A DNA stretch of 64,000 nt from NCBI GenBank assembly GCA_948469315.1, contig CAOKLQ010000008.1, positions 27,484 to 91,483 on the forward strand, read 5' to 3'. How positions within the stretch are numbered: position 1 is the stretch's first letter; each line of letters starts with the position of its first letter. The position numbers and the translations under genes are program-made. The DNA comes from an uncultured Clostridium sp. GTDB taxonomy: Bacteria; Bacillota; Clostridia; TANB77; CAG-508. Under the pieces are notes generated by a model, which saw only the letters and a program-made list of their open reading frames with translations, searched no databases and was not told the origin of the DNA. Shown here in pieces: positions 50,040 through 59,070 of this stretch.

Positions 50040-50775
50040 ATGATAACATTTATAATAAATGCAATAAAAATAATATTTGTATTAGGCTTTCTTGTGTTTA
50101 TACATGAAGGAGGTCATTTTTTAGTAGCAAAACTATGCAAAGTAAAAGTAAACGAATTTGCAATAGGATTTGGACCTACTATATGGAAAAAACAAGCAAA
50201 ACAAACAAAATATGCATTAAGATTATTCCCTCTTCGGTGGATTTGTAAGTATGGAAGGGGAAGATGAACATTCAGATGAAGAAGGTTCATTTAGCAAGGC
50301 AAGTATTTTAAAAAGAATTGCAATAGTATCAGCAGGAGCAATTGTAAATATAATATTTTCAATAATAGTATTTTTTATAGTAGCTTCAATTTTGCAAAAT
50401 AATATGTATTATGGATTACTTAGTACAGGAAATTTCTTAGGTTCAATAATAGAAAGTATAAAAATGTTATTTACAGGAAATGTAGGAGTAAATGACATGA
50501 TGGGACCAGTAGGTCTATCAACAGTAGTTTCAAGTACACAAGGTATAATAGATTTTTTATATATATTATCAGTAATATCGTTATCTTTAGGAGTTACAAA
50601 TTTATTGCCAATACCAGCATTAGATGGTGGAAAAATATTAATACTAATAATAGAAGCAATAAGAAAAAAACCAATGAAAGAAGATTTAGAAATAAAAATA
50701 CAAATGCTAGGATTTGCATTTTTAATAACACTTTCTTTGATTGTAACTTATAATGATGTAATAAGAATTATATAA
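50040..50775 (+). CDS. rseP: M50 site-2 protease (RseP family, short form), one CGG +1 recoding site
   Basis: 244 residues after joining at 50235. The first helix carries FIHEGGHFLVAK (HExxH zinc motif). The shift gives F-P-L-G-G-F-V-S-M-E-G, the conserved beta-loop of RseP proteins. The last helices include NLLPIPALDGGKI (third zinc ligand Asp). Typical RseP is 330-430 aa with a PDZ domain; here the PDZ segment is missing between SIIVFFIVASI and the C-terminal helices. It is probably a minimal intramembrane protease acting on anti-sigma or signal-peptide remnants. Zero frame ends at 50267. Position after cdsA is canonical. Confidence 0.92.
50235..50238 (+). other. CGG +1 recoding site 12 (rseP, CTT C GGT)
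   Basis: CCT CTT, in-frame CGG, then GGT GGA TTT GTA. The zero frame ends at 50267. Confidence 0.93.
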
Positions 50776-50776
50776 T

Positions 50777-50805
50777 TTGACAATTATGTAAATAAATGTT
50801 AAAAT
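50777..50805 (+). promoter_or_regulatory. Promoter before the small membrane protein gene
   Basis: TTGACA, 17-bp spacer, TAAAAT, immediately after the rseP stop. Confidence 0.65.
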
Positions 50806-50907
50806 ACAGATATTAGTTTTATATAATTTTAATATATTCATGAAATAGTGAATATATTAATTTTCTTAAGTAACAATAGATTTTTTGCATTAGAAAGGAG
50901 AAAAATT

Positions 50908-51204
50908 ATGAAACGGAAAATTTTAGCTTTAAAGAGATTAGTAGGTAAAAATAAAGAAGATGTTATAATAGGTTCAACAATAACTTTCTTTATTTTAGTT
51001 GGAGCTATTGTAGGAAATAGCATAATTCCTGACGCTCCCAAAATAGTAACTATTATAATAGGAGCTATGGGTGGTTTTTTTGCTTGGTATGCTATAATTA
51101 TGCTTATTTTAGCAATTGAAAAAATCTTTGAGGGTATATTAAGTATAATAGGAGCCTTCAAAGAGGAGTTAGAAGCAATTGATGAAGAGGAAAAAGAAGA
51201 TTAA
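50908..51204 (+). CDS. Small unknown membrane protein with an in-frame CGG at codon 3
   Basis: 98 residues: a basic N terminus (KRKILALKRLVGKNKED), two membrane helices (STITFFILVGAIVGNSII and IVTIIIGAMGGFFAWYAII region) and an acidic C terminus. AAAGGAG seven bases before ATG 50908 makes the start convincing. Codon 3 is CGG, the only in-frame CGG of the window not at a frame break. A +1 shift there would give M-K-G-K-F then TAG. So CGG must be read as an amino acid here at least sometimes, or the start is elsewhere, or this gene is down-regulated by the codon. Function unknown. A strong terminator follows. Confidence 0.7.
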   Translation: MKRKILALKRLVGKNKEDVIIGSTITFFILVGAIVGNSIIPDAPKIVTIIIGAMGGFFAWYAIIMLILAIEKIFEGILSIIGAFKEELEAIDEEEKED

Positions 51205-51219
51205 GATTTTTTGTTTTTT

Positions 51220-51254
51220 GGTTAGTGCTTTTTTAAGCACTAACCACTTTTTTT
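51220..51254 (+). terminator. Terminator after the small membrane protein gene
   Basis: GGTTAGTGCTT-TTT-AAGCACTAACC followed by ACTTTTTTTTAT. Confidence 0.92.
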
Positions 51255-51256
51255 AT

Positions 51257-51425
51257 ATTCTTAGGAAAGTCATTCACGAAAGTGCTTACGTTTCCTTATA
51301 AAATAATTATGGCGGAAGTTAGAGTTTGTAGCAATTGTAATTATTGTACATTTCTTAACCGTAGCGTTTTAAATAGCGTATGGATAAGTTATGCGTTAGT
51401 AAGTATTTATTACAGTTTTTTATAA
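51257..51425 (+). repeat. Element C, copy 4 (extended)
   Basis: The first 100 bp match 15075-15196 (TTAGGAAAGTCAT, TTACGTTTCCTTA, AATAATTATGGCGGAAGTTA). About 60 bp of additional GCG..CGT imperfect repeats precede the common TTACGGTTTTTTATAA-like end. Confidence 0.75.
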
Positions 51426-51520
51426 AATTTATTGTTGGTACAGAAATTTATAACATGAATTCTATTGCATAAAAATAAATAAAATGATATATTGTAAAAA
51501 ACAAAAATAGGAGAGAAAAG

Positions 51521-52970
51521 TTGGGGAAAAAAAGTATAGCAAAAAACTATTTTTATAATTTAACATATCAAATATTAACACTAATATTACCACTTGTTAC
51601 AACTCCATATGTATCAAGAGTATTAGGCGCTCAAAATATAGGAATATATAGTTATACATATTCAATAGTTTCATATTTCATATTATTTGGACAGCTTCGG
51701 AATTGCATTATATGGAAAAAGGGAAATAGCATATGCAGGAGAGGATAAAAAAAGAAGAAACAAAGTATTTTGGGAACTTGTAATATTTAGAGCAATAACA
51801 TTATCAATTGCAATAATAATATACTTAATATTTTTTGTAAGATCAGAAATTTACGGAATATACTATAAAATATGGCTAATAGAACTTATTGCAACAGCAT
51901 TTGATATAAGTTGGTTTTTCCAAGGAATGGAGGAATTTAAAAGAACAGTTACAAGAAACATAGCAGTAAGACTTGTAAGTGTTACATTAATATTTGTACT
52001 TGTAAAAAATCCAAATGATTTGCAAAAATATCTAATGATATATGCAGTAGCAGATTTAATTGGAAATCTATCATTATGGCTATACTTGCCAAAATACTTT
52101 AAAGGAATAAAAGTAAAAAATATAAGAATATTTAAACATTTTTCAGCAATAGTATTATTGTTTATACCACAAATAGCAGACCAAGTATATAATATGCTAG
52201 ATAAAACAATGATAGGAAATATGCTAGCAGATAAAACAGAAGTTGGATATTATGAACAAGCTCAAAAAGTAATAAGAATATTACTTACAATAGTATCATC
52301 ACTTGGAATAGTTATGATACCAAGAATGGCAAGTACATTTGCTTCAAAAGATTATAAAAAAATAAACTACTATATGAAAAGATCATTTAGCTTTGTATTT
52401 TTCTTAGCATTTCCAATAACATTTGGAATAATAAGTGTAGCAGATGAATTTGTACCAATATTTTTTGGGCAAGGGTATGAAAAAGTCTCAATATTAATAA
52501 AAATAATATCTCCAATATTACTATTAATGGGAATTGCAAATGTAGTAGGAACACAATATTTACTTCCAAGCAAAAAACAAAAACAATATACAATTGCAGT
52601 AGTTACAGGTTTAATAATAAATTTTATTTTAAATAGCTTATTAATAAAAAAATGGCAATCAATAGGAGCATCTATAGCAACAGTTATATCACAATTAATA
52701 GTAGATATAATACAAATTTATTATATAAGAAAAAGAATAAACATAAGAAAAATGTTTAAATGTGGAATAAATTATTTTTTAGCATCAATTATAATGTTTA
52801 TAGTATGTTACATGGTTAAAATATTTATAAATACAGGGTTAAGTTCAATAATAGTCCAAGTAGTATTAGGAGGACTAACATATATAGCAATATTGCTTAT
52901 ACTAAAAGATGAAAACCTTTATATGGTTGTAAATAAATTTAAAGAAAAATTAAACTTAGGAGGAAACTAA
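51521..52970 (+). CDS. Wzx-type oligosaccharide flippase, one CGG +1 recoding site
   Basis: 482 residues after joining at 51698, with about fourteen membrane helices. LVTTPYVSRVLGAQNIGIYSY is the conserved first block. The shift yields F-G-Q-L-G-I-A-L-Y-G-K-R-E-I-A, the second family block. DQVYNMLDKTMIG follows in helix 5. The zero frame ends at 51748 after two helices. It would translocate lipid-linked sugar repeats for surface polysaccharide. TTG start at 51521 after GGAGAG. The next gene starts two bases downstream. Confidence 0.93.
51698..51701 (+). other. CGG +1 recoding site 13 (flippase, CTT C GGA)
   Basis: CAG CTT, in-frame CGG, then GGA ATT GCA TTA. The zero frame ends at 51748. 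Confidence 0.93.
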
Positions 52971-52971
52971 T

Positions 52972-53673
52972 ATGGAACTAAAAGCAAATGATGGTAAAAA
53001 TTTAGAAATGCAAGTAGGAGAAGATACATATTTAAGATATGCAATAAAAACGCATTTTGTAAAACAAGGAGAAAGTTATATAGATTTATTTGAAAAATAT
53101 ATAAGTCCAATATATGAACAAGGAGATATAGTATCTAGTAGCGAAAAAATAATAGCACTATGCCAAAATAGAATAGTAAAAAGAGAAGAAATAAAAATAG
53201 GATTTTGGGCAAAATTTTTATCAAAATTTGCCTCACATCCAGATACTGGAGTAGGAGTAGGAGAGACAATAAAAATGCAATATGCAATAAATACAGTAGG
53301 ACTATTTAAAGTATTATGGGCATCTGTTGCAAGTGCTATAACAAAGTTATTTGGAAAAAAAGGAGTATTTTACGAAATAGTAGGACAAGAAGTCGCAGGA
53401 TTAGATGGATTTTACGATCACGTTTGGTCTGAATACAAAGATATAGGAATACAAATGCCAGATAATCCAGCAAAAGTATGTAATGAGATAAAAGAAAAAC
53501 TTGGAATAAGTACAATGATAGTAGATGCAAACGATTTAGGACAAGAAATACTAGGAAAGTCTGATGATATTACATTATCTGAACAAAATTTAAAAAAATT
53601 AATAAGTGATAATCCAACAGGACAAGGAAAACAACAAACACCTTTAATTTTAATTAGAAAAAAACTAAAGTAA
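52972..53673 (+). CDS. CofE-like (F420-0:gamma-glutamyl ligase family) protein
   Basis: 233 residues. The order YLRYAIKTHFVKQGE, DIVSSSEKIIALCQNRIV, SHPDTGVGVGETIKMQYAI and the late IVDANDLGQEILGKSD follows CofE-like proteins, in which the last segment is metal/GTP-binding (N-D-x-x-x). Firmicutes of this type do not normally make F420, so the acceptor is more likely another substrate, perhaps a cell-envelope molecule given the overlapping transcription with the flippase (inference). GGAGG at the flippase stop serves as ribosome site. Confidence 0.65.
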   Translation: MELKANDGKNLEMQVGEDTYLRYAIKTHFVKQGESYIDLFEKYISPIYEQGDIVSSSEKIIALCQNRIVKREEIKIGFWAKFLSKFASHPDTGVGVGETIKMQYAINTVGLFKVLWASVASAITKLFGKKGVFYEIVGQEVAGLDGFYDHVWSEYKDIGIQMPDNPAKVCNEIKEKLGISTMIVDANDLGQEILGKSDDITLSEQNLKKLISDNPTGQGKQQTPLILIRKKLK

Positions 53674-53765
53674 TGTTATGACATCACTAAAAAATAAGAG
53701 AGCGTGACATACCTTAGACAGCAGAGAACTACCCTAGATAAAAGGTGTGTCACCTGTCCTTAGAA
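53671..53765 (+). repeat. Element D, copy 4 (leader of PBP1A)
   Basis: AATGTTATGACATCACTAAA, then the stem GTGACATACCTT (53704) / AAGGTGTGTCAC (53742), then CTGTCCTTAG. Relative to copy 1 the GGGAC/GTCCC pairs have become GTGAC/GTCAC, a compensatory change. Confidence 0.8.
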
Positions 53766-53784
53766 GGGAAAGGAGAAATCCAAA

Positions 53785-56154
53785 TTGCCAAGGAAACCTA
53801 CTAAAACAAAAAGAAAAAATCGTAAAAATAAAAAAGAAGTAGAAGAAAAAATTCAAAATCCAAAAATAAAAATTTTAAAAAGAGTAGTATTGCTAATAAT
53901 TTTCATATCAATAATAGTACTTATTGCCATTAGTGCTTTAGCAATAAATAATTGGAAAAATATAAGCTTAGATATGATAAATGCTAGTAACTCACAAATT
54001 TATGATGTAGATGGAAATGTTATAGCTGAAATTGGTTCTGAAAGAAAGAAAATTAATATTTCTTATGAACAAATACCACAAAATTTGAAAAATGCTTATA
54101 TCTCAATAGAAGATGAGAAATTCTACAAACATCATGGTGTAAATATAAAAAGAACTACGGCTGCAATAGCTTCATATATATTTCATAGAGGGTCAGCATC
54201 TTTTGGTGGAAGTACTATAACACAACAATTAGTTAAAAATCTTACAGGAGATAATTCAAATAGTATAACAAGAAAAGTAAAAGAATGGGCAATGGCTTTT
54301 GAACTTGAATGTTTTTATTCAAAAGAACAAATTTTAGAAACATATTTTAATATAATATATGTAGGACCAAATGTATATGGTGTAGAAGCAGGAGCAAAAT
54401 ACTATTTTGATAAAAGTATTACAGATTTAAGTATTGCACAATGTGCATATTTGGCAGGCTTAAACCATTCACCAAATGTTTATAATCCATTTTCTGATAA
54501 AGACAATAGTGAAAAAATAGAAAAAAGAACAAAAATTGTATTATATCAAATGCTAGATCAAAAATATATTTCTAAAGAAGAATATGATAGTGCTATTAAA
54601 GAAGTAGAAGAAGGATTAAAATTTAAAAAAGGAGAAATTGAAACAAAAGATGGAGTCTATTCATATCATACGGATGCAGTAATTACACAAGTTATTTTGG
54701 AACTTCAAGATAAAAAACATATAAGTAAAGAATTTGCAACTAATTATTTATATATGGGAGGACTTAAAGTATACGGAACACAGGATTCAAGTATACAAGC
54801 AAATATGGAAACAGAATTTGAAAAGCCAAAATATATATTAAAATCAAAAGAAGAAAAAGATAAGACATCACAAGCAGCAATGGTTATAATAAACCACCAA
54901 AATGGACAAGTAGTAGGTTGTATTGGAGGACTTGGTAAAAAAACAAATTCGAGAGATTTTAATAGAGCAACAATGAGTCTAAGGCAAACAGGTTCAGCAA
55001 GTAAGCCTTTAGCAGTTTTAGCACCAGCTCTAGCAAAAAGAAAAATAACAGCTGCTTCAATGTATGATGATGTAGCAACAACATTTACAAATATAGATGG
55101 CACAGATTATGCACCAGGAGATTATGATCCATATAAAGGAACAATAACAGTAAGAAGAGCAGTAGAATCTTCACAAAATATACCATTTGTAAAAATAATA
55201 GAGCAAATAAAACCCAAAACATCAATAAAATATTTGCAAAAAATGGGAATTAAAAACTTAACTAAAAAAGACAATAATTTAGCTTTATCATTAGGAGGAG
55301 AAGAAAAAGGAGTAAGCCCTCTAGAAATGGCAGCAGGATATGCTACAATTGCAAATAATGGGATATATACAGAGCCTACATTTTATACAAGAGTAACAAA
55401 TCAATCTGGTATGGATATTATAAAAACAAAACAAAAAACAAAAAAAGTATTTTCGAAAGAAGTTGCATATATTTTAAAATCTTTACTAAAAGAGCCAGTA
55501 GAAGGAGCCCAAGGAACAGCTACATATTGTGAAATATCTGGAATGGATGTTTGCGCTAAAACAGGAACAACAAATGAAAACTATGATAGATGGCTTTGTG
55601 GATTTACAAATTACTATACAGCAGCAACCTGGTATGGATTTGATATGAATGAAACAATAAATTATGACGGAAAAAACCCAGCAGGGCTTATCTGGTCAGA
55701 AGTAATGAAAAAAGTACATAATAAATTAAAAGGTACACGATTTGAAATGCCAAATGGAGTAAAAACAGCTACAATATGTAAAGACACAGGACTAGTTGCA
55801 AATAATTCATGTACAAATACATACACAGAATATTTTCTATTTGGAACAGTACCATCAAAATGTAAAGAAAATACAGTAAACAAAAGGACAAATCAAACAA
55901 CTAAAAATAATACTAACAATAATACAAATATAAGCAAACCAGAAAATACAAATATAGAAAAAAATGAAATAAATGAAAATAAAATAAATAATACTAATAC
56001 ACAAAAGAAAAATACGACAAAAAATAATACAACAAATACACCATCAAATAGAACAACAAACAATGCAAGTAGCAATACAAGTGCTACACAAAATAAAACA
56101 AACACAACATCAAATACAACAAATAGGAATACAATAAATAAAGTTGATGAATAA
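53785..56154 (+). CDS. Class A penicillin-binding protein 1A
   Basis: 789 residues. A basic cytoplasmic start and a membrane anchor (VVLLIIFISIIVLIAIS) lead to a GT51 transglycosylase with ISIEDEKFYKHHGVN (catalytic Glu), FGGSTITQQLVKNLTG and YFNIIYVGPNVYGVE. The transpeptidase has G-S-A-S-K-P near residue 410, S-Q-N in VESSQNIPF and K-T-G in CAKTGTTNENYD. The last 90 residues are Asn/Thr-rich, low-complexity and probably wall-spanning. It polymerises and crosslinks peptidoglycan. TTG start at 53785 after AAAGGAG, preceded by element D. Confidence 0.95.
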   Translation: MPRKPTKTKRKNRKNKKEVEEKIQNPKIKILKRVVLLIIFISIIVLIAISALAINNWKNISLDMINASNSQIYDVDGNVIAEIGSERKKINISYEQIPQNLKNAYISIEDEKFYKHHGVNIKRTTAAIASYIFHRGSASFGGSTITQQLVKNLTGDNSNSITRKVKEWAMAFELECFYSKEQILETYFNIIYVGPNVYGVEAGAKYYFDKSITDLSIAQCAYLAGLNHSPNVYNPFSDKDNSEKIEKRTKIVLYQMLDQKYISKEEYDSAIKEVEEGLKFKKGEIETKDGVYSYHTDAVITQVILELQDKKHISKEFATNYLYMGGLKVYGTQDSSIQANMETEFEKPKYILKSKEEKDKTSQAAMVIINHQNGQVVGCIGGLGKKTNSRDFNRATMSLRQTGSASKPLAVLAPALAKRKITAASMYDDVATTFTNIDGTDYAPGDYDPYKGTITVRRAVESSQNIPFVKIIEQIKPKTSIKYLQKMGIKNLTKKDNNLALSLGGEEKGVSPLEMAAGYATIANNGIYTEPTFYTRVTNQSGMDIIKTKQKTKKVFSKEVAYILKSLLKEPVEGAQGTATYCEISGMDVCAKTGTTNENYDRWLCGFTNYYTAATWYGFDMNETINYDGKNPAGLIWSEVMKKVHNKLKGTRFEMPNGVKTATICKDTGLVANNSCTNTYTEYFLFGTVPSKCKENTVNKRTNQTTKNNTNNNTNISKPENTNIEKNEINENKINNTNTQKKNTTKNNTTNTPSNRTTNNASSNTSATQNKTNTTSNTTNRNTINKVDE

Positions 56155-56169
56155 TAAATAATAAACAAG

Positions 56170-56193
56170 GCAGGAAATCAAATCCTGCTTTTA
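56170..56193 (+). terminator. Terminator after PBP1A
   Basis: GCAGGA-AATCAAA-TCCTGC followed by TTTTATG. Confidence 0.75.
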
Positions 56194-56336
56194 TGTATTT
56201 TACAAATAAAATATATACAAAATTTAATTTTCAGTCTAAATAAGTTTAGATTAAAATGTATTAATAGAAAAATACTATTTTCTAATGAACGTAACATTAT
56301 ATGTTACGAATAGTATTTGTTTTAACAAATGCTAAT

Positions 56337-56522
56337 TTATTTCATGATTCTTTCAGCTTGTTCTATTAATTTTTTAACCATTTGTCCACCTATTTTACCA
56401 GCATCTTTAGAAGTTAAATCACCGTTGTATCCGTCTTTTAAGTTAACACCAACTTCACTGGGAGTCAAAAAAATATTTAAGTCAGCCGTTCGAGCAAAGC
56501 GAGTTACAAATGACTTATGCAA
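56337..56522 (-). pseudogene. Remnant of an alpha/beta-type small acid-soluble spore protein
   Basis: The C-terminal 40 residues (SEVGVNLKDGYNGDLTSKD, then AGKIGGQMVKKLIEQAER) are a clear SASP match with the conserved G-V-N-L..G-x-N-G-D-L-T-S..G-x-I-G-G pattern. The expected N-terminal half (a helix with an E-I-A type segment) is replaced by FVTRFARTADLN, which is unlike the family. The DNA there is an AGCAAAGCGAG-type repeat. No ribosome site lies before the apparent ATG. It is best read as a 5'-truncated gene. SASPs coat spore DNA, so a sporulating ancestor is implied. Confidence 0.65.
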
Positions 56523-56637
56523 CTAAACAAAGTGAGGTTGTAATTCATAGAAAAAGAGCAATTGCCTAAAAATACATATATTGAAAAATAAAAGAATGAA
56601 ATTTAATTGAATAATAAAACTAAAAAATAAATATTAA

Positions 56638-57030
56638 TTATTTTGCAATACTACATTCTTGCAAATAACTATCAATTTTATTTTCTTCAGCAGGAATACC
56701 AGTATAGTCAACATAGAATTTACTAGGAGAATGCCATTTTAAAACTTCGCCAGGTTTGGGTTTGGAACCAACAATATTTTCTTGTGGCATATAATAAATC
56801 TTTTTGTCATTATAATCAAAACATACAGCAAAATTACCATCATATTTTGCAAATGTTAAAATAGTATGTTGCGACATGGAATCAAGTAAATATGAAGATT
56901 GAAGTTTGGTAAGATAATTTTGTAATTCGTGAATAAAATTATCTATGATAGAACCTTGGGTTTTGTTATGAATAGAATGATCTAATTTAGTTAAAGAATC
57001 ATTAGTAAAATTAAGTAAATTATCAGGCAT
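56638..57030 (-). CDS. Unknown small soluble protein
   Basis: About 130 residues, not recognised. A helical N-terminal half (NLLNFTNDSLTKLDHSI) is followed by a compact beta-rich half with FAVCFDYNDKKIYYMPQ and a Pro-rich VGSKPKPGEVLKWH. No signal peptide. ATG 57030 is chosen because AAAGGAGG lies at a suitable distance. It is divergent from the nuclease gene. It has the size and composition of accessory-island immunity or regulatory proteins, but nothing specific supports that. Confidence 0.6.
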   Translation of the reverse strand: MPDNLLNFTNDSLTKLDHSIHNKTQGSIIDNFIHELQNYLTKLQSSYLLDSMSQHTILTFAKYDGNFAVCFDYNDKKIYYMPQENIVGSKPKPGEVLKWHSPSKFYVDYTGIPAEENKIDSYLQECSIAK

Positions 57031-57182
57031 ACCATACACCTCCTTTGATTTGAAATAAAAAATTAAAAGAAATAAAGTAAATATATTTTAGAATGTAAAA
57101 TATAAAAAGTCAATGAATTTACAAAAGTTTTACAATTTTTAATTATAATATGATAAACTATAAAAATGAAGTAGGTGTTTGG

Positions 57183-58022
57183 ATGAAGAAAATTGTTAGA
57201 ATACTAATAATTGTATTGGGGTTAATAATGTTGTTAAATATGGAAGTAATAGCACATGGTGGAAATATAACAGGATGGAAAGATAAAAAATCTTCAAAGA
57301 TTACTCAATATAACGGAAAATATTATGGATATCATAATAAAGATGGAGTTAGACATTATCATCAAGTTGAGTGGAACGAAGAAAAACAAAAATGGGAAAT
57401 AGTAAAAACAGCAGTTTGTTATGATGAAAGTTTTAATATAATAAACAATACGAGTAACTTAAGTAATGAAAGAATAGAAGTTAAATATAATGAAAGCGTA
57501 GATGGGGATACTGCAAAATTCAAATTAAATGAAGAAATAATTACAGTTAGATTTTTAGGAATAGATACACCAGAAACTGTGCATCCTAGTTTAGGAGAAC
57601 AACCATATGGAAAAGAAGCAAGTAATTATACAAAAGAAAGATTACAAAATACAAATAAAATAGAATTAGAGTATGATTCTAATTCATCAAAAACAGATAA
57701 ATATGGAAGATATTTAGCATGGATTTGGGTAGATAATAGTTTACTTCAAGAAGAATTAATAAGAGAAGGACTAGCTCAAACATATATGTTACAAGATAAT
57801 TATACATATGCTTGGATATTACAGGAGAAACAAGAAGAAGCAAAAGAAGAAAAAGTAGGAATATGGAGTGATACTATAGAAAGTAATATAAATGTTATTA
57901 ATAACAATGAAACGAAAGATAATTTAAGTAATGAGATTATAGGAATAATAATTTTATGTGTAATATTATTAATAGCTATTTTAATTAGAAAAGGCAAACA
58001 GACTATAGACAAAAAACAATAA
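57183..58022 (+). CDS. Secreted/anchored staphylococcal-nuclease-like protein with HGG..YHYH-type N domain
   Basis: About 279 residues. A signal-like N terminus (1-24) is followed by a small domain HGGNITGWKDKKSS...YYGYHNKDGVRHYHQVEW (25-75) with a His-rich signature, then the SNase domain (about 100-235). The latter has the active-site series VRFLGIDTPETVHP (Arg and Glu) and DKYGRYLAWIWV (second Arg), and the Ca2+ Asp in VDGDTAKF. A C-terminal helix (IIGIIILCVILLIAILI) anchors it. It probably degrades extracellular DNA or RNA. ATG 57183 follows AAGTAGGTG and gives a proper signal start. Confidence 0.85.
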   Translation: MKKIVRILIIVLGLIMLLNMEVIAHGGNITGWKDKKSSKITQYNGKYYGYHNKDGVRHYHQVEWNEEKQKWEIVKTAVCYDESFNIINNTSNLSNERIEVKYNESVDGDTAKFKLNEEIITVRFLGIDTPETVHPSLGEQPYGKEASNYTKERLQNTNKIELEYDSNSSKTDKYGRYLAWIWVDNSLLQEELIREGLAQTYMLQDNYTYAWILQEKQEEAKEEKVGIWSDTIESNINVINNNETKDNLSNEIIGIIILCVILLIAILIRKGKQTIDKKQ

Positions 58023-58036
58023 ATAAGGAGGAATTT

Positions 58037-58326
58037 ATGAAAGGCTCTAAAATTAATTCTGTGTTAACTATAGAATATATGTGTAATGAAAAAGAAAATC
58101 AATTTTTGATAGAAAAAGTGCTAAAAAAGATGTAAAAGAATTAGCTAACCATACATGTGGAATGTTGCTCGGTGCTATATCTAAAGAATTAGACAAAATA
58201 GTTGAGTTTACTGCTTTTGAGAATTTTTATAGTTTTGAGCAAAAAGGTAAAAATAAGGTTAAAAGAGTACAAAATCATAAAGTAAAGGTAACGATAGAAG
58301 TTGATATGGTATGTGGAGTAGTATAA
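58037..58326 (+). pseudogene. Unknown protein gene with a one-base deletion in a T-run
   Basis: ATG 58037 follows AAGGAGGA. Frame 1 runs MKGSKINSVLTIEYMCNEKE and stops at 58133. The frame one base back continues from 58108 as DRKSAKKDVKELANHTCGML to a stop at 58324-58326, giving about 96 residues if one T is restored near 58103-58107. This is a -1 type change without CGG, so it differs from the recoding sites; it may be mutation, slippage on T5 or a sequence error. Not recognised; the composition is normal. Confidence 0.55.
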
Positions 58327-58486
58327 AGTTAATATTAAAAATGTCAACAATTTGTCAACAAAAAAATATAAATGTTTGGAGATAAAACTTAAATTGGGAG
58401 TTTTGGGAAAGCACTTCCTTTTTTTGAGCTTTTGTGATATAGTAACCATAAATGATAATTAAGCTAATCTTAAAGGAGGAAAAGTA

Positions 58487-59070
58487 GTGAATATAGGAAT
58501 TGATATAGATGATACATTAACAGATATAAGAGACAAGTTAAGAGGATCAGCATTATAGAGTATGCAAAAAAATTAGGGAAAAGCATAAATTTGGAATATA
58601 TTGAAGATAAAAATAATGGTAATGTATATCAGCAAAAATATGGATTTACTTATGAAGAATTAAAATATTTTTTGAAAAATATACAAGAAGAAATTACTAA
58701 AGAAGCAAAGCCAAGAAAATATGTTGTAGAAATTATAAAAAAATTAAGAACAGAGGGGCATAAAATTTATATAATAACTGCAAGAGATGATGAATTTCAT
58801 GATGATCCATATCTTTTAAGTAAAAACTGGTTGGATAAAAACAATATAGAATATGACAAACTTATAGTTAATGCTAGAGAAAAAGCAAAAATATGTATGC
58901 AAGAAAATATAGATTTATTTATAGATGACCAATTAGCAAATTGTATGAAAATATCTAATGAAAATATAAATGTTATTAGAATTACAAATTATAAAGAAAA
59001 GCATGGAAATATAGTAAATAAAACAAACTGGAAGGAAATATATAAATACATAAAAGAACTGGAGTATTAA
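58487..59070 (+). pseudogene. HAD-family 5'-nucleotidase (NT5C-like) with a one-base frame break
   Basis: GTG 58487 after AAAGGAGG gives MNIGIDIDDTLTDIRDKL, the DxDxT HAD motif. The frame stops at 58556, while the rest (IEYAKKLGKSIN, then IIKKLRTEGHKIYIITARDD and IDLFIDDQLANC) is in another frame to 59070. About 194 residues are obtained if one base is restored between 58540 and 58556. Restoration needs an added base, not a skipped C, so this is not a CGG site. The family dephosphorylates nucleotides. It is overlapped by the MFS start (TAAATG), so translational coupling is likely if functional. Confidence 0.65.

Larger units (their letters stand above)
51205..51520. other. Intergenic region with terminator and element C
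   Basis: 316 bp without a gene: the terminator at 51220, element C from 51257, a further A/T-rich stretch and then the GGAGAG site of the flippase. Confidence 0.7.

Noticed and set aside
43817..53765. Element D as a T-box leader
   Set aside because: No AGGGTGGNACCGCG-type antiterminator core and no specifier-loop layout; downstream genes are not tRNA-linked.
58037..58326. Programmed -1 frameshift at the T5 run
   Set aside because: The run does not form a standard X-XXY-YYZ slippery heptamer in frame and no downstream stem is evident; a simple one-base loss is enough.
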